From NCBI GenBank assembly GCA_019916065.1, contig JAINTL010000052.1:248001-312000 (forward strand): a stretch of 64,000 nucleotides of DNA, in the 5' to 3' direction. This document shows positions 11,941 to 24,600 of the stretch, piece after piece. The notes beneath the pieces were generated by a model. That model ran no database searches, was not told the origin of the DNA, and saw nothing but the letters and a program-made list of their open reading frames with translations. Source of the DNA: Vitellaria paradoxa. Its lineage: Eukaryota; Streptophyta; Magnoliopsida; Ericales; Sapotaceae. The number at the start of each line of letters is the position of its first letter. The stretch's first letter is position 1. Position numbers and translations under genes: made by a program.

Positions 11941-14900
11941 TACGTAGTAGTAATTGAACCATTATTCTCTTTGGCTCGATCAATTTTTTAATTCACTTAA
12001 TAATTCAAATTTCAAAATATTGAACTGTAGCTCTCAAAGTCTCATCAGCTTGTGTCTGTTTCTACTTTGAAGAGAGGGATTAAGAACAAAGGAAAATAAA
12101 GTTGAAATCAACCTTACCAGATGACAAAACTTACTTTGATGCCTAACGCCTAGCACTGATGAAGGAGGTGTTTGAGAGAGGAAGAAGAGTAGATGCAGAC
12201 GAGGCGAAGACGAGGTAGTTTATTTCTGTGTGTGTGTGTGTGTGTCGATGCTTCGATCCAAAAACTAGGGTTTCTTTGAACAAAAGGGGCGACAAACGGA
12301 AGAAATAAATGAAGTTTAAACTTTGAACTCTGAGTCCGTGTCTGTCTAAGTGAAGTAAAAGGGGGGGAGAGTTTTTTGGTTTTAACACCTATAGCAAAAC
12401 AATGTAATTTTATTACTATTTGAATAAGCTCGTGACGCTTCCAAGCCAAGCCATATTAGGCTCGAGTTCAACTCAATTCCTTATCAAGTCTTAATCCAAG
12501 CTCGAATTCAGTTCAAATATATGACGAACCGAGTTCGAATCGACTTTTTACCGAGTCGAGCTCGAATAGGTCGATAAAAGCTCGATTCATTTCCACCTCT
12601 AGGTTGATGTATCACTCAAATAAATTTGTGTCATTTTAACAAAACAAGAAATAGGTCAATCCACTACAAACATAAGGAAAAACTAGAAAAGGAAGAAAGT
12701 TAACCAGATGTCACTTTATAAGAAAATTGAGCTCCATCAACCATACAAAGGGGAAGAAAAATAAACCCCAACATTTTTGTTCGTCATTGTCATTACGTAG
12801 CCATGTATTTTAGCAAATTTAACTTTATAACAAGTGAAAAAAACACCCTAAATTGAGATTGTTCAAAATATTATATGAATAATTTTATCCATTCTCATAA
12901 AAATTATGCCATATTATTGTAATTATCTTTGATGATACAAATTAGAAGAATATGATAAAAGAAGCAACTAGAATTATATAAAATACTCGTAGACTTATCA
13001 CTGAAAAATAATAAATTAATAAAAATAATCTTTTAATTACAATTACACTATTATTACACCATTTTAGTACTTTTTATGGTATGGTAGCATTTTCTTTATC
13101 AAAATTACACTCATGCTCTTGGGAGTGTTGAGCAATGGACAAATTTTTCATACTTAATTTATGTAATTTTAAATTTTGGCATGTACTTTCTTCTTCTTCT
13201 TTTTTTCTAGGTTTAGGAAAATTTTTCATAAGAAAACATTTGGTGTGAGATATAATAGTTAATAGGGCAATAAGTTTATGATACTTATATTTAGAATGAG
13301 AGAATAAATATTACCTAGTAACAATTATATTATTTTAAGTATGTAGATAAAATTAATTGAGAAAAAATATTTTACTGCCAAAAAAAAGAGTATAATTTTC
13401 TCATTAATCTATGTTACCCACACATTTTTTTTTGCAAATTAATGTAATGAATGACAAAATTAGGCACGAGGATATAAAGATTTCAAACACTTGACATGTT
13501 TCTTTTTTTTTTTTTAATAATAGAAAAAAATTTTAAAAATAGTTTCCACGTAGCATAATGTTTCACGCCTCTAAAAGCAGTGAAGTTCTAGAACTAAATC
13601 AAATTATTTGAGCTTGATTTAAAAATCCTTTAGAGTTGGAACCAATATAAGATTAGACCAAATCTAAAACTTATTTTTTGAGATTGGCTCAAATTCCACT
13701 GGACAAATTAAAATATATATATATATATATTGATTAATATCCTTTTTAAAATTAAATTTAACATATTTTGAAATTCAATAAGATCAATTCAATTTTTAAA
13801 CAATTTATTATCTAGGGTACATGTTTACAATCCAACAAAAGTAAGACCGTAAATAAGTCGAATATCAATATGTTTAAACGTGTATATTAATCCATTTGAT
13901 ATAACAGAAAACTCTGAAAAATATTAAAAACTTTTGAAAACTTCTAAAAATTTTTAAAATTCTTTAACACATTTTGTACTCCTCATACGTTGTAAAATTT
14001 TTATAAATTTATATATATCTACATATCCCAACAAATTTTTACAAACATCAATAACATTTCATAAACTTCAATAACTTTTCTACAAATCCTAAAAACTTTT
14101 TAACCACTTTCAATGAATTCTGACATAGAACCGTTCCGATAGAACCAAAAAACTGTTCAGACAGTTTCTCTCTCTAAAAAACTGATGCAAAAATTAAAAA
14201 AAAATTATTATTCATCTCTGAAAAACGTAGTTTGATAAATGCGCATCAAATGCTAAAAAATTTTTCAAACCACATTTTTTGTTATTTTTCATTACGTCAA
14301 ACGGATCCTATATTTTTTAGTAAATTTGAGTTTTAAACAAACTGAAATATTGTGTTTAAGTTTGTTTAATAAATTTGTTTGCAAGCTTGTACTTGAGCTA
14401 AGTATGCTAAAGTTTTTAATTGAGCATATTAATAAATAAATAAACAAACAAGTTTTTTTCTGATCGAACGAACAAACTGAAGTTAATAAATAGTCATTTA
14501 TAACTAATATATGTCAATATCAAAAAAAATTAAGTCATTAAAATTTTAGAAGTAATTTTAACTAACTAATCTATTTATAAAAAATATTCACGAATATATT
14601 CATTAATGGTAAATAAATATATTTATAATTTTATGAAATCAAATTCATTTTTACTTAAGCATGGCTAGAATTTAAAAAATGTTGAAATTTATTTATTTAT
14701 ATTCTCAAAACGAAGATGCACGAACAATTCGTTGGCCAGGCACTTGATAGCCCTAAATAGAAGCAGCCGGTGGCGTCATTTCAGTTGACTGACAAAGATT
14801 ATTAGCAAATACAAGTAAAAGTCATGCCCGAAGCGCCCACCATTTTTGATAATTGCTTTTGTGCCGGGCGTTGGGTCCGTTTCTCTCAATAGGGTCCTCT

Positions 14901-15237
14901 TTTGGATTCGGATCGTATCATACGATATTCTTGCGTGGAGGGAGGGGAGGCAGGCAGAAATCTACGGAAAATCAGAAAGAAAAGGGCGTTCAACGGTCGG
15001 GTCATCATCATCATCATATTGTTCCACTTTCTATTGGGGAAGAAAAAGCTAACAACCCTTTTCTTTCTCCCCCCGTGTTGATTGATTTTGATATATACAC
15101 ACACGCTGGCGTATGTGTATCAGAGATAAGCTCACGAGTAAAGCTAGAATGAAAAGGGGAAAGAAGTGTTGAGTCTGGGTGGGTTGCCAAGTGCTTTCTC
15201 GTTCTCTTTCTCTTCCCTTCTGAAAAGGAAGATTAGA
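11941..15237. other. Intergenic region and upstream flank of the sulfotransferase-like gene
   Basis: No gene recognised. Contents: a TG microsatellite at about 12228-12245; a stretch rich in GCTCGA/TCGAGC words at 12460-12600; TA microsatellite near 13713-13731; AT-rich DNA to 14700; and a Tourist-like fragment near 14220-14310, similar in wording to the 40161-40780 element. From about 14820 the base composition rises and CT-rich and GA-rich stretches appear, likely promoter and 5' leader of the gene starting at 15238. No convincing TATA box position can be fixed. Confidence 0.55.
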
Positions 15238-18200
15238 ATGGCTGACGATCTATTCCTCTTCATTAAGGTACGTTTTGGTTGATGTTCTCCTCGTCTCCCT
15301 TTCAATCTTCTTCGTAAATATGCCAGTCTCAGAGTGCACTGTTTGGATAATGATTTCTTTGATTTTCTTTAGTTGTTCTATTGGTAACATGCGAGTGTTG
15401 TCTGATCTGGGTTTCCAATAATTAAACAATTCTCTCCTAAAGTTTTGGCGTTGTTTCGTTTGTATTTTGAAAGCTGCAAACCCAGATTCTGTTTCTGTTT
15501 CTTTCTTCTTTTTTTTCTTCCTTCTCCAGAATGAATCCAATCGCGCACTTTTAATCAAAATTTTCACAAATTATCCTCGATTTTGAAAATTTATTTATTT
15601 ATTGTTTTACAGTTTTTGTTGTTCGATCACATGGATTGGCAATTCCAGGCTTTTCTGAACATTCACAATTTCTATACCACTTGTTTGTCTTACTAGCTCT
15701 AGTCTCTTCTTACCACCCAAGTGATCCTTAATACATTCACACGCTTCTGTTTTTAAGACTTTTGAGTGGAGATTTTGATGAATACCCATATCAATCGTTT
15801 GGATTGTTGTCTTGAACATTTGGGAAGCCTTTGGGGCTTAATAAGCGTATCGGTCAACTTCCTAACAATAGGATTTGGATTTATGTCAGGATTATGTGAA
15901 AGATAATTGGCAAATACCTGTGCCATTTTTTCTTGTGATACATCTCTTTGGTTCGTTGAATTTCAGGATAGCTTGATTATAAAGGCTCCGAAGAAATCCC
16001 CATTAGTATTGAGAATGATATTCTTGGCCTTTGCAATGGTCTGTGGTATTTATATATGCTCAATCTGTCTAAAGCAAATCAGTATCCGTACCAATGCTGG
16101 ATTCCTAGATGTCCAAGTGATACAAAAGATGTGTGAGCCACATAATATAGAACCATTGGAAAAACTTTATGTTCATTACCCACAACCCAAAACTTTTATC
16201 AGGTAACACATAATAATTGTTGTTCTGTGCCTGGATTTATATGTATATGTATACAGATGTACTGACATGTCGCGATGTGCATAATTAGGGCTGAGTGTTC
16301 GTGCAACCCTGTGCGATATTTCGCCATACTGTCTACACAGAGATCTGGTAGTGGATGGTTTGAGACGCTATTAAATAGTCACATAAACATAAGTTCCAAT
16401 GGAGAAATTTTCTCTGTAAAAGTCCGAAGGAGTAATATGTCAACAATCACAGAAACTTTGGACAAAATCTACAATCTGGATTGGCTCACAAGTGCTTCAA
16501 AGAATGAGTGCACAGCTGCTGTTGGTTTGAAGTGGATGCTTAATCAGGTGAGTGCTATCTCGAAATTATTCGACTTTTTTTTTTCCAAATTAGTTCATCA
16601 ATTTTGTAATATGAGAGGACGTGCCATGAATTTTTAGTAATTATTATTTTGTCTTTTAGGGATAAACCTTTTATTTTTAGCAGATAGTAACAAATTGTTG
16701 AGCGTAAATCATATGGTTGCATCATTTTACCCTAGAATGAGTTACTTACACATGTTGAATGATTGTTTGATACTCAAAGCATAGATCACAGGGCTGAAAG
16801 ATTGCTACATTTGTAGAAAGAACAGGATAGGATCCCAATGGAGACGATATTGTGGGTTTGAAAATAAAGGGCTATCAAATTTTTATATTTTTATGTCCTA
16901 ACTAACTGGGGACTATTAGATGGTGAGTAAGTGACGAATTTGGGGGGAGACAAGGTGAATTTTCAGCCACAATAGTTTTACATCAAAACTTCGTTCCATT
17001 TCTTTTTAATAAAATACATTTTCAAGGACCTATTGGAAGGGAATGTGTATGATTCATTTAACATGTAACTTTGGTTGATGAAACCAGAATAGGGACCTAT
17101 CAAAAAAAAAAAAAAAAAAAACTAGAATAGGGGCAGAAAATGATTTTGAATTCTGCAAGGATATTATAGAATTCAGAAGCATAGCAATAAGAAAGATGAT
17201 TGATAGCAAATGTATTTATAGTTTTAGTTAGAGCTATAAATGATGTGGCGTTAAAGAATGATTCATGGCTCATAAGTACTACAAAGTGGTCATTTATATT
17301 ATGTTATCTTGGTTTGATCATCTATGGGTAAGGCGTCATTTGGCCATATTATAGGTCTAGAGAAGGTAAGGCAGTAGGATTTGAAAATTCAAGGATTGTT
17401 TACTTGTTTCTGATACGATGATTGTGTGTGCAATCAAGTTGTAGCTACTTACGGTAACCTTTGGAGGAGAGAGACCAGTAAAATTCAGAGCACAAAAAAG
17501 TTTTAGATCAAGGATTGACATTGATTTTCTACTGTTTCAAAACTCATGTTTCTATGTGAATGTTTTGTGTTGCATGTTATTCATAGATGTGCAGTTTTAA
17601 TTCATGCACTAGAAGGTTGGTGAAAAATAATATAGCTTTTCGGGTGTTTCTTTGCAAGAATGAGAAACAAACAAATGTATCCTCAGGCACGCATATGCTT
17701 GAAGAAGGATGATATTTCCTCCAAGATGAATGGCTAGGAAAAATTGGAGAAATGACAGGATACATACTGAAAAAGAAAGAAAAGCAGAAATTGATAGGTT
17801 TGCTTTCACCACCCTAAATCCAATTACTGAAGAGATAAAGGTGCTGTCACAGATCCATTGAAATCTAAAACTAGTTAATTCAACACATATTTCGACAAGG
17901 GAGATTTCAGATTAGTAACATACTCATTTCTTTGTTAAAAGAAGGGAGATACGGAGAGATGAAGTAATAAAAATATATGGAGAAAAAGACTTCTCTGGAT
18001 GAGCAAATAGAAGGACAAAAATATGGTCACCTAATTTATTAAAATAAATTTATTGCCTAAGTGAGGATGAGCCTTGGCATAACTGTAAAGTTGCTACTTT
18101 GTGACTTGGAAGTAAATTTAATACTCAGAAGCAGTTTTTCTAGTTACTGGGTTAAGGCTACGTACATTGCTCCTCCCTCCCTAGTCTCTGCAATGGTGGG

Positions 18201-20430
18201 AGCCTCATGTAGGCTGACATATATTGCATTAAGTCTTCTTCAAAAACTATACCCCAAAATTTCTGATACAGGTCGCTACAAGACATACAATATATAATCT
18301 ATATTTCCAGCAAAGTCAAAAGTTTCTTTAATTCTGTTAGATGAGATTTTTGGAATCATTCTTTGGATGATTCCACTCAACATTTCTTTCATAAACTTTG
18401 TTGAATTTTGTTAGATGAGATCAGGGAAGGAATTAGGATGGGACAATGAAGAGCCATGGCTTCCACGACTACCAGAATTAATGTAGATAATTTATATTTT
18501 GTAGTTAAAAAATTTTAAATATGGGTATTTGTTCTCCGTTTATTAAAAATTCACTCTAGCTACTATTTTTTTATTTATTTATTTTTACGTAGATTTACAG
18601 CCCCCACCCCCCCACCCCCCCCCCCAAAAAAAAAAATAACATTTCTAGCTCTGTTCATAAATGAGATATCTTTGGAGTCATTCTTTGGATTATTCCATTA
18701 AAAATTTCTTTGATAAACTTGTTACATCATTCTTGTCAACAATCTATCCACAAAAGCATTTCGATTGTTGGTGACTGCTAGTTCAATGCCTTGGAACCTT
18801 TTGATTGGTTCGCACTAGATGTTTTCACTACAATTTTGATGCACAGAGTCTATATACATTGCATCCAAACTGAATCAGTTCAGCTTATTCCAGCTAAGTC
18901 TAAAACTGCTCCATTACTTAATCCTGCTTCTGATGTATTGGTTTGTGTGCCGCAAGCGAACTTGAATTTGAAATCTTTCATGCGGATGAAGTTACTCCTT
19001 TTGTACTCTAGTATGATGTCAATGGTCTTCTCTTTAAAATGCACTGATTAGATCAATATGAATTGGAATCGACATGACTTCCTTTTTGGCAGTATGTTGA
19101 ATTCTTATTTAGCAACCATATTTTTAAACAGAAGATTGTTTAAATTGTAATTTTCTTCTTGTGGAAGTTTTTCTGTTTATAATTTCACTATGCTTTAGCT
19201 ATGGTGACAAAGTTTATGACCTCATAATTAGTTTGTAATATTAATTTACTGTGTTTCATGCTTTTTTCATGAACTAACCACAGTAGATTTACTTTTTTAT
19301 GTTTTTGTAATCCAGGGTTTAATGCAGAATCATGAAGAAATTGTAGAATATTTCAACGTCAAGGGTGTTTCAGCCATTTTTCTCTTCAGAAGAAACCTTC
19401 TGCGCAGGATGATTTCAATACTTGCAAACTCGTATGATCAAAATGCTAAGTTGTTGAACGGAACACATAAATCACATGTGCATTCACCCCATGAGGTCTC
19501 TCTCTCACTCCCTCTCCTCCCCCCCCCCCCAACACACACACACACACAAAATTTGAGTTAAATTACACTTTGTATTCTTGAGCTTTACACTAAATTCCAC
19601 TTTAGGACCTGACTTTTTAATTGAACAATTAAGGGCTTGAGGATTTTAATTTGCTGCAATGACCATTAAGCTCCATTGCAATTGAACCGTTAGGTAGAGC
19701 AGGCAACCAACCAGATCAGGGATAAAAGAGTAAAATTGTACACTCATGTCACCCTCTCCCCAAATCAGAGGTAAAAGAGTTAATTGTATAATGACTATTG
19801 TACCTGTGGTTTGGTTGCTAGCTATACTTGTAAACTGAGCTGGACGGAGGTGTCAAGCCTTTAATTGTTACAATGAAAAAGTCAATGAAGTGGAATTCGA
19901 GATAAGGTCAGGAATATTAAATGTAATTTACCCCCCCCCTCTCTCACACCAAGTATCATGAACAACTGATGCTATTTCAGGCAGAAATACTTGCAAGATA
20001 CAAACCTACAATCAATACAACATTGCTGATCCCCAATCTGAGGCAAGTTGAGGAGATGACTGCCAAAGCTTTGGAATACTTCAAGAGCACTCGGCATATT
20101 ATTCTTTACTATGAAGACATAGTGAAAAATGGCACCGTAAGACCTTTAAATTATGATAACAAATAATCTTATATTAGTGTCTAAAAAATTGGGGGCATTG
20201 CCATTTTTTTTACTTGCTTGCTCATGAAAGTTACTGTTTCCCATTTTATTTTGTAGAAACTTATGGATGTGCAAGATTTCCTAAAGGTTCCTCGGAGGGA
20301 TCTAAAGAGTCGACAGGTGAAGATACACAAAGGTTCTTTACCCCAGCAGGTTGAGAACTGGGATGATATCCAGAAGGCACTTAATGGAACATCATATGAA
20401 AGCTTCCTCCAAGGATATTACAAGAAATAG
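15238..20430 (+). CDS. Sulfotransferase-domain single-pass membrane protein (P-loop family), 6 exons
   Basis: Exons: 15238-15267, 15967-16202, 16289-16547, 19316-19495, 19981-20136, 20257-20430. They join in frame to 344 aa and end in TAG. The ATG opens MADDLFLFIK. Residues about 23-45 form one hydrophobic segment (LVLRMIFLAFAMVCGIYICS), so a short cytosolic tail with a lumenal catalytic domain, as in Golgi type II proteins, is likely. Residues 104-112 (STQRSGSGW) fit the 5'-phosphosulfate loop that binds PAPS. Residues 197-209 (FLFRRNLLRRMIS) fit the 3'-phosphate site, and YYEDIVKN lies at about 278-285. Length and sequence match the conserved plant family annotated as P-loop NTPase or sulfotransferase-like; the substrate is unknown. 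All splice sites are GT..AG. The intron 4 donor (GTCTCT) is weak and sits in a CT microsatellite. Intron 3 (2.8 kb) and intron 4 carry a SINE and a MITE. Confidence 0.9.
18064..18235 (+). mobile_element. Au-like SINE relic in intron 3
   Basis: The stretch runs GAGCCTTGGCATAACTGTAAAG (A-box region), then GTGACTTGGAAGT, a decayed B box, TTAAGGCTACGTACATTGC and GGTGGGAGCCTCATGTAGG. These words, in this order, are characteristic of plant Au SINEs. It is in sense orientation in the third intron of the sulfotransferase-like gene. No clear target-site duplication is seen. Confidence 0.75.
19555..19932. mobile_element. MITE with long imperfect inverted ends in intron 4
   Basis: The left end GTTAAATTACACTTTGTATT and the reverse complement of the right end, GGTAAATTACATTTAATATT, match and stay alignable for about 90 bp. 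The inverted pair of ACAATTAAGGGCTTGA and ACAATTAAAGGCTTGA belongs to this alignment. GGTAAATTACA ends are typical of plant Mutator-like MITEs. Flanks are microsatellite, so the duplication cannot be read. Confidence 0.65.
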
Positions 20431-20936
20431 ATTGCTTCCTCGCCTCCACTGTAAATAACCCGATATTTTTAAGTTAATTCTTTATTTATTAATTTATTTA
20501 TTTTTAGCTCTCTGAAATTTTGGCTGCAGCAGGAGTTAGAGCCAAATTCATTCCCTTGACAAGTTCTTATCACAGTTTTGTAGAGGATAGATCTAACATT
20601 GGTGTAGTTGAGGTGATGACAAAAAAAACAGTGATTTCACCTGGTAATCTTTGTTTATTTCTATACATATATATATATATATATATATTTTCTAATCTGA
20701 TTTTTGGGTTCATTCTAGAGGAAACACAGGAGGCACAAACTGATTTTGTCACCCCACGGTTGATTTTTTTTGTTTTTTTTAATTTTTTTGTTCTTGGTTA
20801 TGCCTTTTTAGGTTGCCGAGTTCAAAAAATAAATTTTAATTTTACATATTTTGTATTGGAGTGACGAGGGTGAGTTTTTTTTGGGGGGGGGGGGATAGTA
20901 ATGTTACACATTCGAGTAATGTTATAATATTATAAT
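20431..20936 (+). other. 3' flank and probable 3' UTR of the sulfotransferase-like gene
   Basis: The stretch after the TAG stop has no further coding similarity. It includes T-rich DNA, a TA microsatellite at about 20668-20690 and a G-run at 20883-20894. A polyadenylation site cannot be placed with confidence. Confidence 0.45.
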
Positions 20937-20950
20937 AAGAAATATCATGA

Positions 20951-21070
20951 GACTAAGAGATAGCTCAAGTGGTTAGAATTCATTCACCAACAAGTTTGGT
21001 TGTGAGTTTAAGTACCAGAACGGGTTGTGTTATAAAATGTAATATAATATTAAATATTATAAAAAAAAAA
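20951..21070 (+). mobile_element. tRNA-derived SINE with target-site duplication
   Basis: A-box-like ATAGCTCAAGTGGTTAGA and a decayed B box GAGTTTAAGTACC are followed by an AT-rich tail ending in a poly-A run. Perfect 14-bp flanking repeats AAGAAATATCATGA lie at 20937-20950 and 21071-21084. The related repeat at 40803 has only one copy of this word and no SINE, which gives an empty site. Confidence 0.85.
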
Positions 21071-23540
21071 AAGAAATATCATGAAAGAATTGTGTTAAGT
21101 TTATAATGTAGTTAATTTCAGTTACGAAATGTCCAACTCTCAATTTTAGTTATTTAAAATTCATATATCCAAAATTTATTTCACCAAATTTGGCGTTGTT
21201 GAAAGTAATTATGTACGACTATCTCCTTCAGTTATTTTTTCAAATATTTTGTCCAACTTAATCTAAGATTTTTCTAAGAAAAAAGCTAAATGCATTCAAG
21301 TTTGGGGAACTTTTGATAACGTTTGTATTTTTCTAATTATGTTTAATAGTTTTCAATTTTTATTTTAGGTAAAGTACAAAAATCACCCTTACACTTTTCT
21401 CTCGATCTCACTTTGACCCTAATGATTTCAATTGTGATAGTTAAATCCCTACATTTTCGGTTAAGTAACAATCAAGTTCCTCTATCTATTGTTCGTTACA
21501 AACTGTTAAGGCAAAAGTAAAATCTTCATTTCGCAAGATGGTTCATTTGGCATATTAATGACGTGATATCCTTAGATGACGTGGAGACTGTCTGCCATGT
21601 GTTAGATTGCTAGTTGTCCACGTGACAAAGTAATGACATGGAGACTGTTTGTCATATGTCAGACACTCATTCATCCACGTTTGCTAATGTGTTGATATTC
21701 GCGAATGTGGGTTGCTACCGTAGAGTTGCTTTACTTTAAAAAAATAATAAAGTATTACAAATTATACTATCTCCACAAATCAAATCAAGAACCATGAGGA
21801 TAGGGAACTTGCAATAAAATCAACTCACCATGGGCTTAGTGTGTATAAGATTCCTAGATAAAATTTATATATATTAAAAATTTGAAGTAGATTCTCTTTC
21901 ATTACAATATTTATATGTATTTATAATATTTATATATATTTAAAAAATGAGAGAGAATATATAATATTTATATAAATATTTATATAGAAGATGAAAGAGA
22001 ATCTACTTCAGCTTTTAAATATATATATATATATATATATTATTTAAGAATCTTAAACAAACCAAACCTTTAGTGAGTTAGTTTTATTATTGACTTCCTA
22101 TCCTTAAGGTTCTTGGTTTGATTCTTAAGGGTAGCGTAATTTATAATACTTTATTTTTTTTAAAGTAAAAGTACTCTATAACAGAAACCAACACCAGCAC
22201 ACGTGGATAATTAGCAATTTAACACATGGTGGATACCAACACCAACACAAATGGATAATTAGCAATCTGACACGTGGCAGACAGTCTTCACCTCATTCGA
22301 GAATGCCATGTAGGGCGGCTTCTTTCATAGGAAAGTAGATGTGATCTACTCTTTCGAGAGAAGTAGGGGTCATTTTTCTTATTAACTAATCGAAACGAAG
22401 ATACAATAATTGGTAGTGGAACATGAGCTGTGTCAAAAGTAGTGCCACAAAACCTTGCCTTGCTTCTTTCTTTCTTGGATGCTATGCTGTTGTAGTTGTA
22501 TCATTAGATAGGATGTATCTTTCTTTGATTGTTTCATCACTCTGCCACGTAGACCATCTTACGAAATAACGATTTTACCCTCCACTTTATTTAAGCATAC
22601 CACGTCATCATTTTACCACATGAACCATCTTGCAAAATAACAGTTTTACTCTCACCTTAATGGTGTTTTGTAACGGATAATAACTGGAGGGATTTGATTA
22701 TTACTGGATTGAAAGTGTAAGAATTTGACTGTCACAATTGAAATTATTGGAATCAAAATAAGATCGAGAGTAAAGTGTAGAGGTGGTTTTTGTATGTTAC
22801 CCTTTTATTTTTTGTTATTAGTTGTGATATTTTTCTCAAAATAAAAGCAAAAAATTGTTTATAGTAATTATCATTATTTTAATAAAATATTTAATTTCTA
22901 TAAAATTAATTTATTAGAGTAGAATATATCTATTTTAAATAAATAAATAAATATAATTATTAATTTAATAAAATCTATTTAATTTTATAAAATATTTATT
23001 TCTAACAGAAATTAATTTTAATAAATTTTTATTGATAAAGAACATAATTTAATAGCAAAAAAACTTACTGTTTATTAAAATTTAATCTAATTTGCAATAT
23101 ATTTCAATAAAAATAAATTAGTTTAATATGAAATTAATATTTATTTAAAAATAATTTTAATTTAATTAATTAACTATTTTTGATAATATATTGTTATTGA
23201 AAATAGAAATTAATTTTGATTTAATAAAAATAAATTATTTTGGTAATATATTATTTACTAAAAAAATTTTGATTTAATAAAGTATTTAAACAAAATAAAT
23301 CTTTTTAATATGATGCAATAAAAATTGACGAAATATTTAATTAATGGCCAAAAATTGACAAATTGTTTAAAAAAAGGAACATGAAAATATAATTTTTCTA
23401 TCAAACATTTTAGAAATAAATTTGGAACAAGTTCTTAGCTTTTTAGCAATAGAAAAAATAAAAATTGATTTACTAAGTATGTTTTTATTCCAACTTCTAA
23501 AAATTTATAAATATAAGTAAATGTAGCAAAATCGACTCAA
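21071..23540. repeat. AT-rich dispersed repeat, copy A (split by a foldback element)
   Basis: The segments 21071-21366 and 22812-23540 read in the same order as 40803-42000 with moderate divergence. Shared words include AATATCATGAA, CCAACTCTCAATTTTAGTTA, GAGCTTTTGATAAC-like and TATTTTTCTCAAAATAAAA. No coding capacity was found. The identity of this repeat is unknown. Confidence 0.7.
21367..22802. mobile_element. Non-autonomous MULE-like foldback element
   Basis: The 1,436-bp insertion is flanked by 9-bp direct repeats TTTTATTTT at 21358-21366 and 22803-22811. Its ends read AGGTAAAGTACAAAAATCAC and, reverse-complemented, GGGTAACATACAAAAACCAC, and pair for well over 100 bp. Inverted pairing continues inward, for example GAAGTAGATTCTCTTTCAT near 21885 against GAAAGAGAATCTACTTC near 21987. 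Most of the element could fold into one hairpin. A stretch at about 22310-22520 lacks a partner. No transposase frame is present. The 9-bp duplication points to the Mutator superfamily. Confidence 0.85.
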
Positions 23541-24023
23541 ACCCATCAATCCACCCAATTTAAACCCATAAAAAATAGGTTTTGGTCCTATTATTTTACT
23601 AATTGGGTTGTAATTAAATAACTTATAAAATACTCATTTATAAACGGATGCAATTGGGTTGTGAAATGGGACTCGTTAAAATACGCATTTAAGTTAAAAA
23701 ATTAATTTAATCCCCCTATCTACACTGCTCTCTCTCTCTCTCTTTCTTTCCAACTATCTTTATAGTAAATGTATAATATATATAATGTACAAATTAATTT
23801 AATCTCCCCTCTCTCTCTTTACACTGCTCTCTCTCTCTCTCTAGCAATATCTATAATAAATGTATAATATATATATTACATATATATGATGTGTATATAT
23901 GATGTGTGTATATATATTTAGCATATACAATAAATGTATAATATATACATTACATATAATTTATTTTTTCTTCCATTCTCTGTTTTTATTCTCATCCATA
24001 TTAAATTCAAGTAATGCGCGAGA

Positions 24024-24231
24024 GTGCACACACGCACACACACACACGCATACACGCCTACACACACATGCGCGCACACGTGTAGACACACACACCCACA
24101 CGCGCACACATGCACACACACACTCTCACACACACATACACACACGCGCACGCACACACCCACCCACACACACCCCCCCAACACACATACGCGCGCGCGC
24201 GCGCGCACACACAGAGAGAGAGGGAGAGAGA
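24024..24231. repeat. CA/CG-rich microsatellite tract
   Basis: About 190 bp of alternating purine-pyrimidine sequence, mainly CA with CG interruptions and a pure CG block at about 24190-24206, then a GA run at 24212-24231. The open frames in it are low-complexity artefacts. Such tracts can adopt left-handed DNA in vitro. Confidence 0.9.
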
Positions 24232-24600
24232 GTTATTGATTTAAAATTGAATAAAAAATAAATCGATTTGTACAAATTTGAAATTAATTGAAAAATGTAA
24301 ATATAATATATAATATTATATAATATGTATAATATTATATTAATTAAAATAAATATTGATGTATTTATATATATATACACATTAATTGAAATAAATTTTT
24401 AATTTTTTTTAAAAAGTAAGTTATGTCATAAGTAAATGGGTTGGATATGGGTTCATGGGTTTGAAATAACCCGTATTCAACCCGCCCATATCTAACTTGC
24501 CTTTTAAATGGGTGAGTTTGGGTTGCACTCATTTAATCTCCAACCCTTTTAAACCCATCACTAACCTACCTAACCCGCTCATTTTGCCACCCCTACAATA

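Noticed and set aside
12143..12449. Two overlapping minus-strand frames near a TG microsatellite
   Set aside because: They consist partly of the simple repeat and resemble no known protein.
23899..24380. Several open frames on both strands over the CA/CG tract
   Set aside because: Their translations are low-complexity histidine/threonine and cysteine/valine runs caused by the microsatellite.
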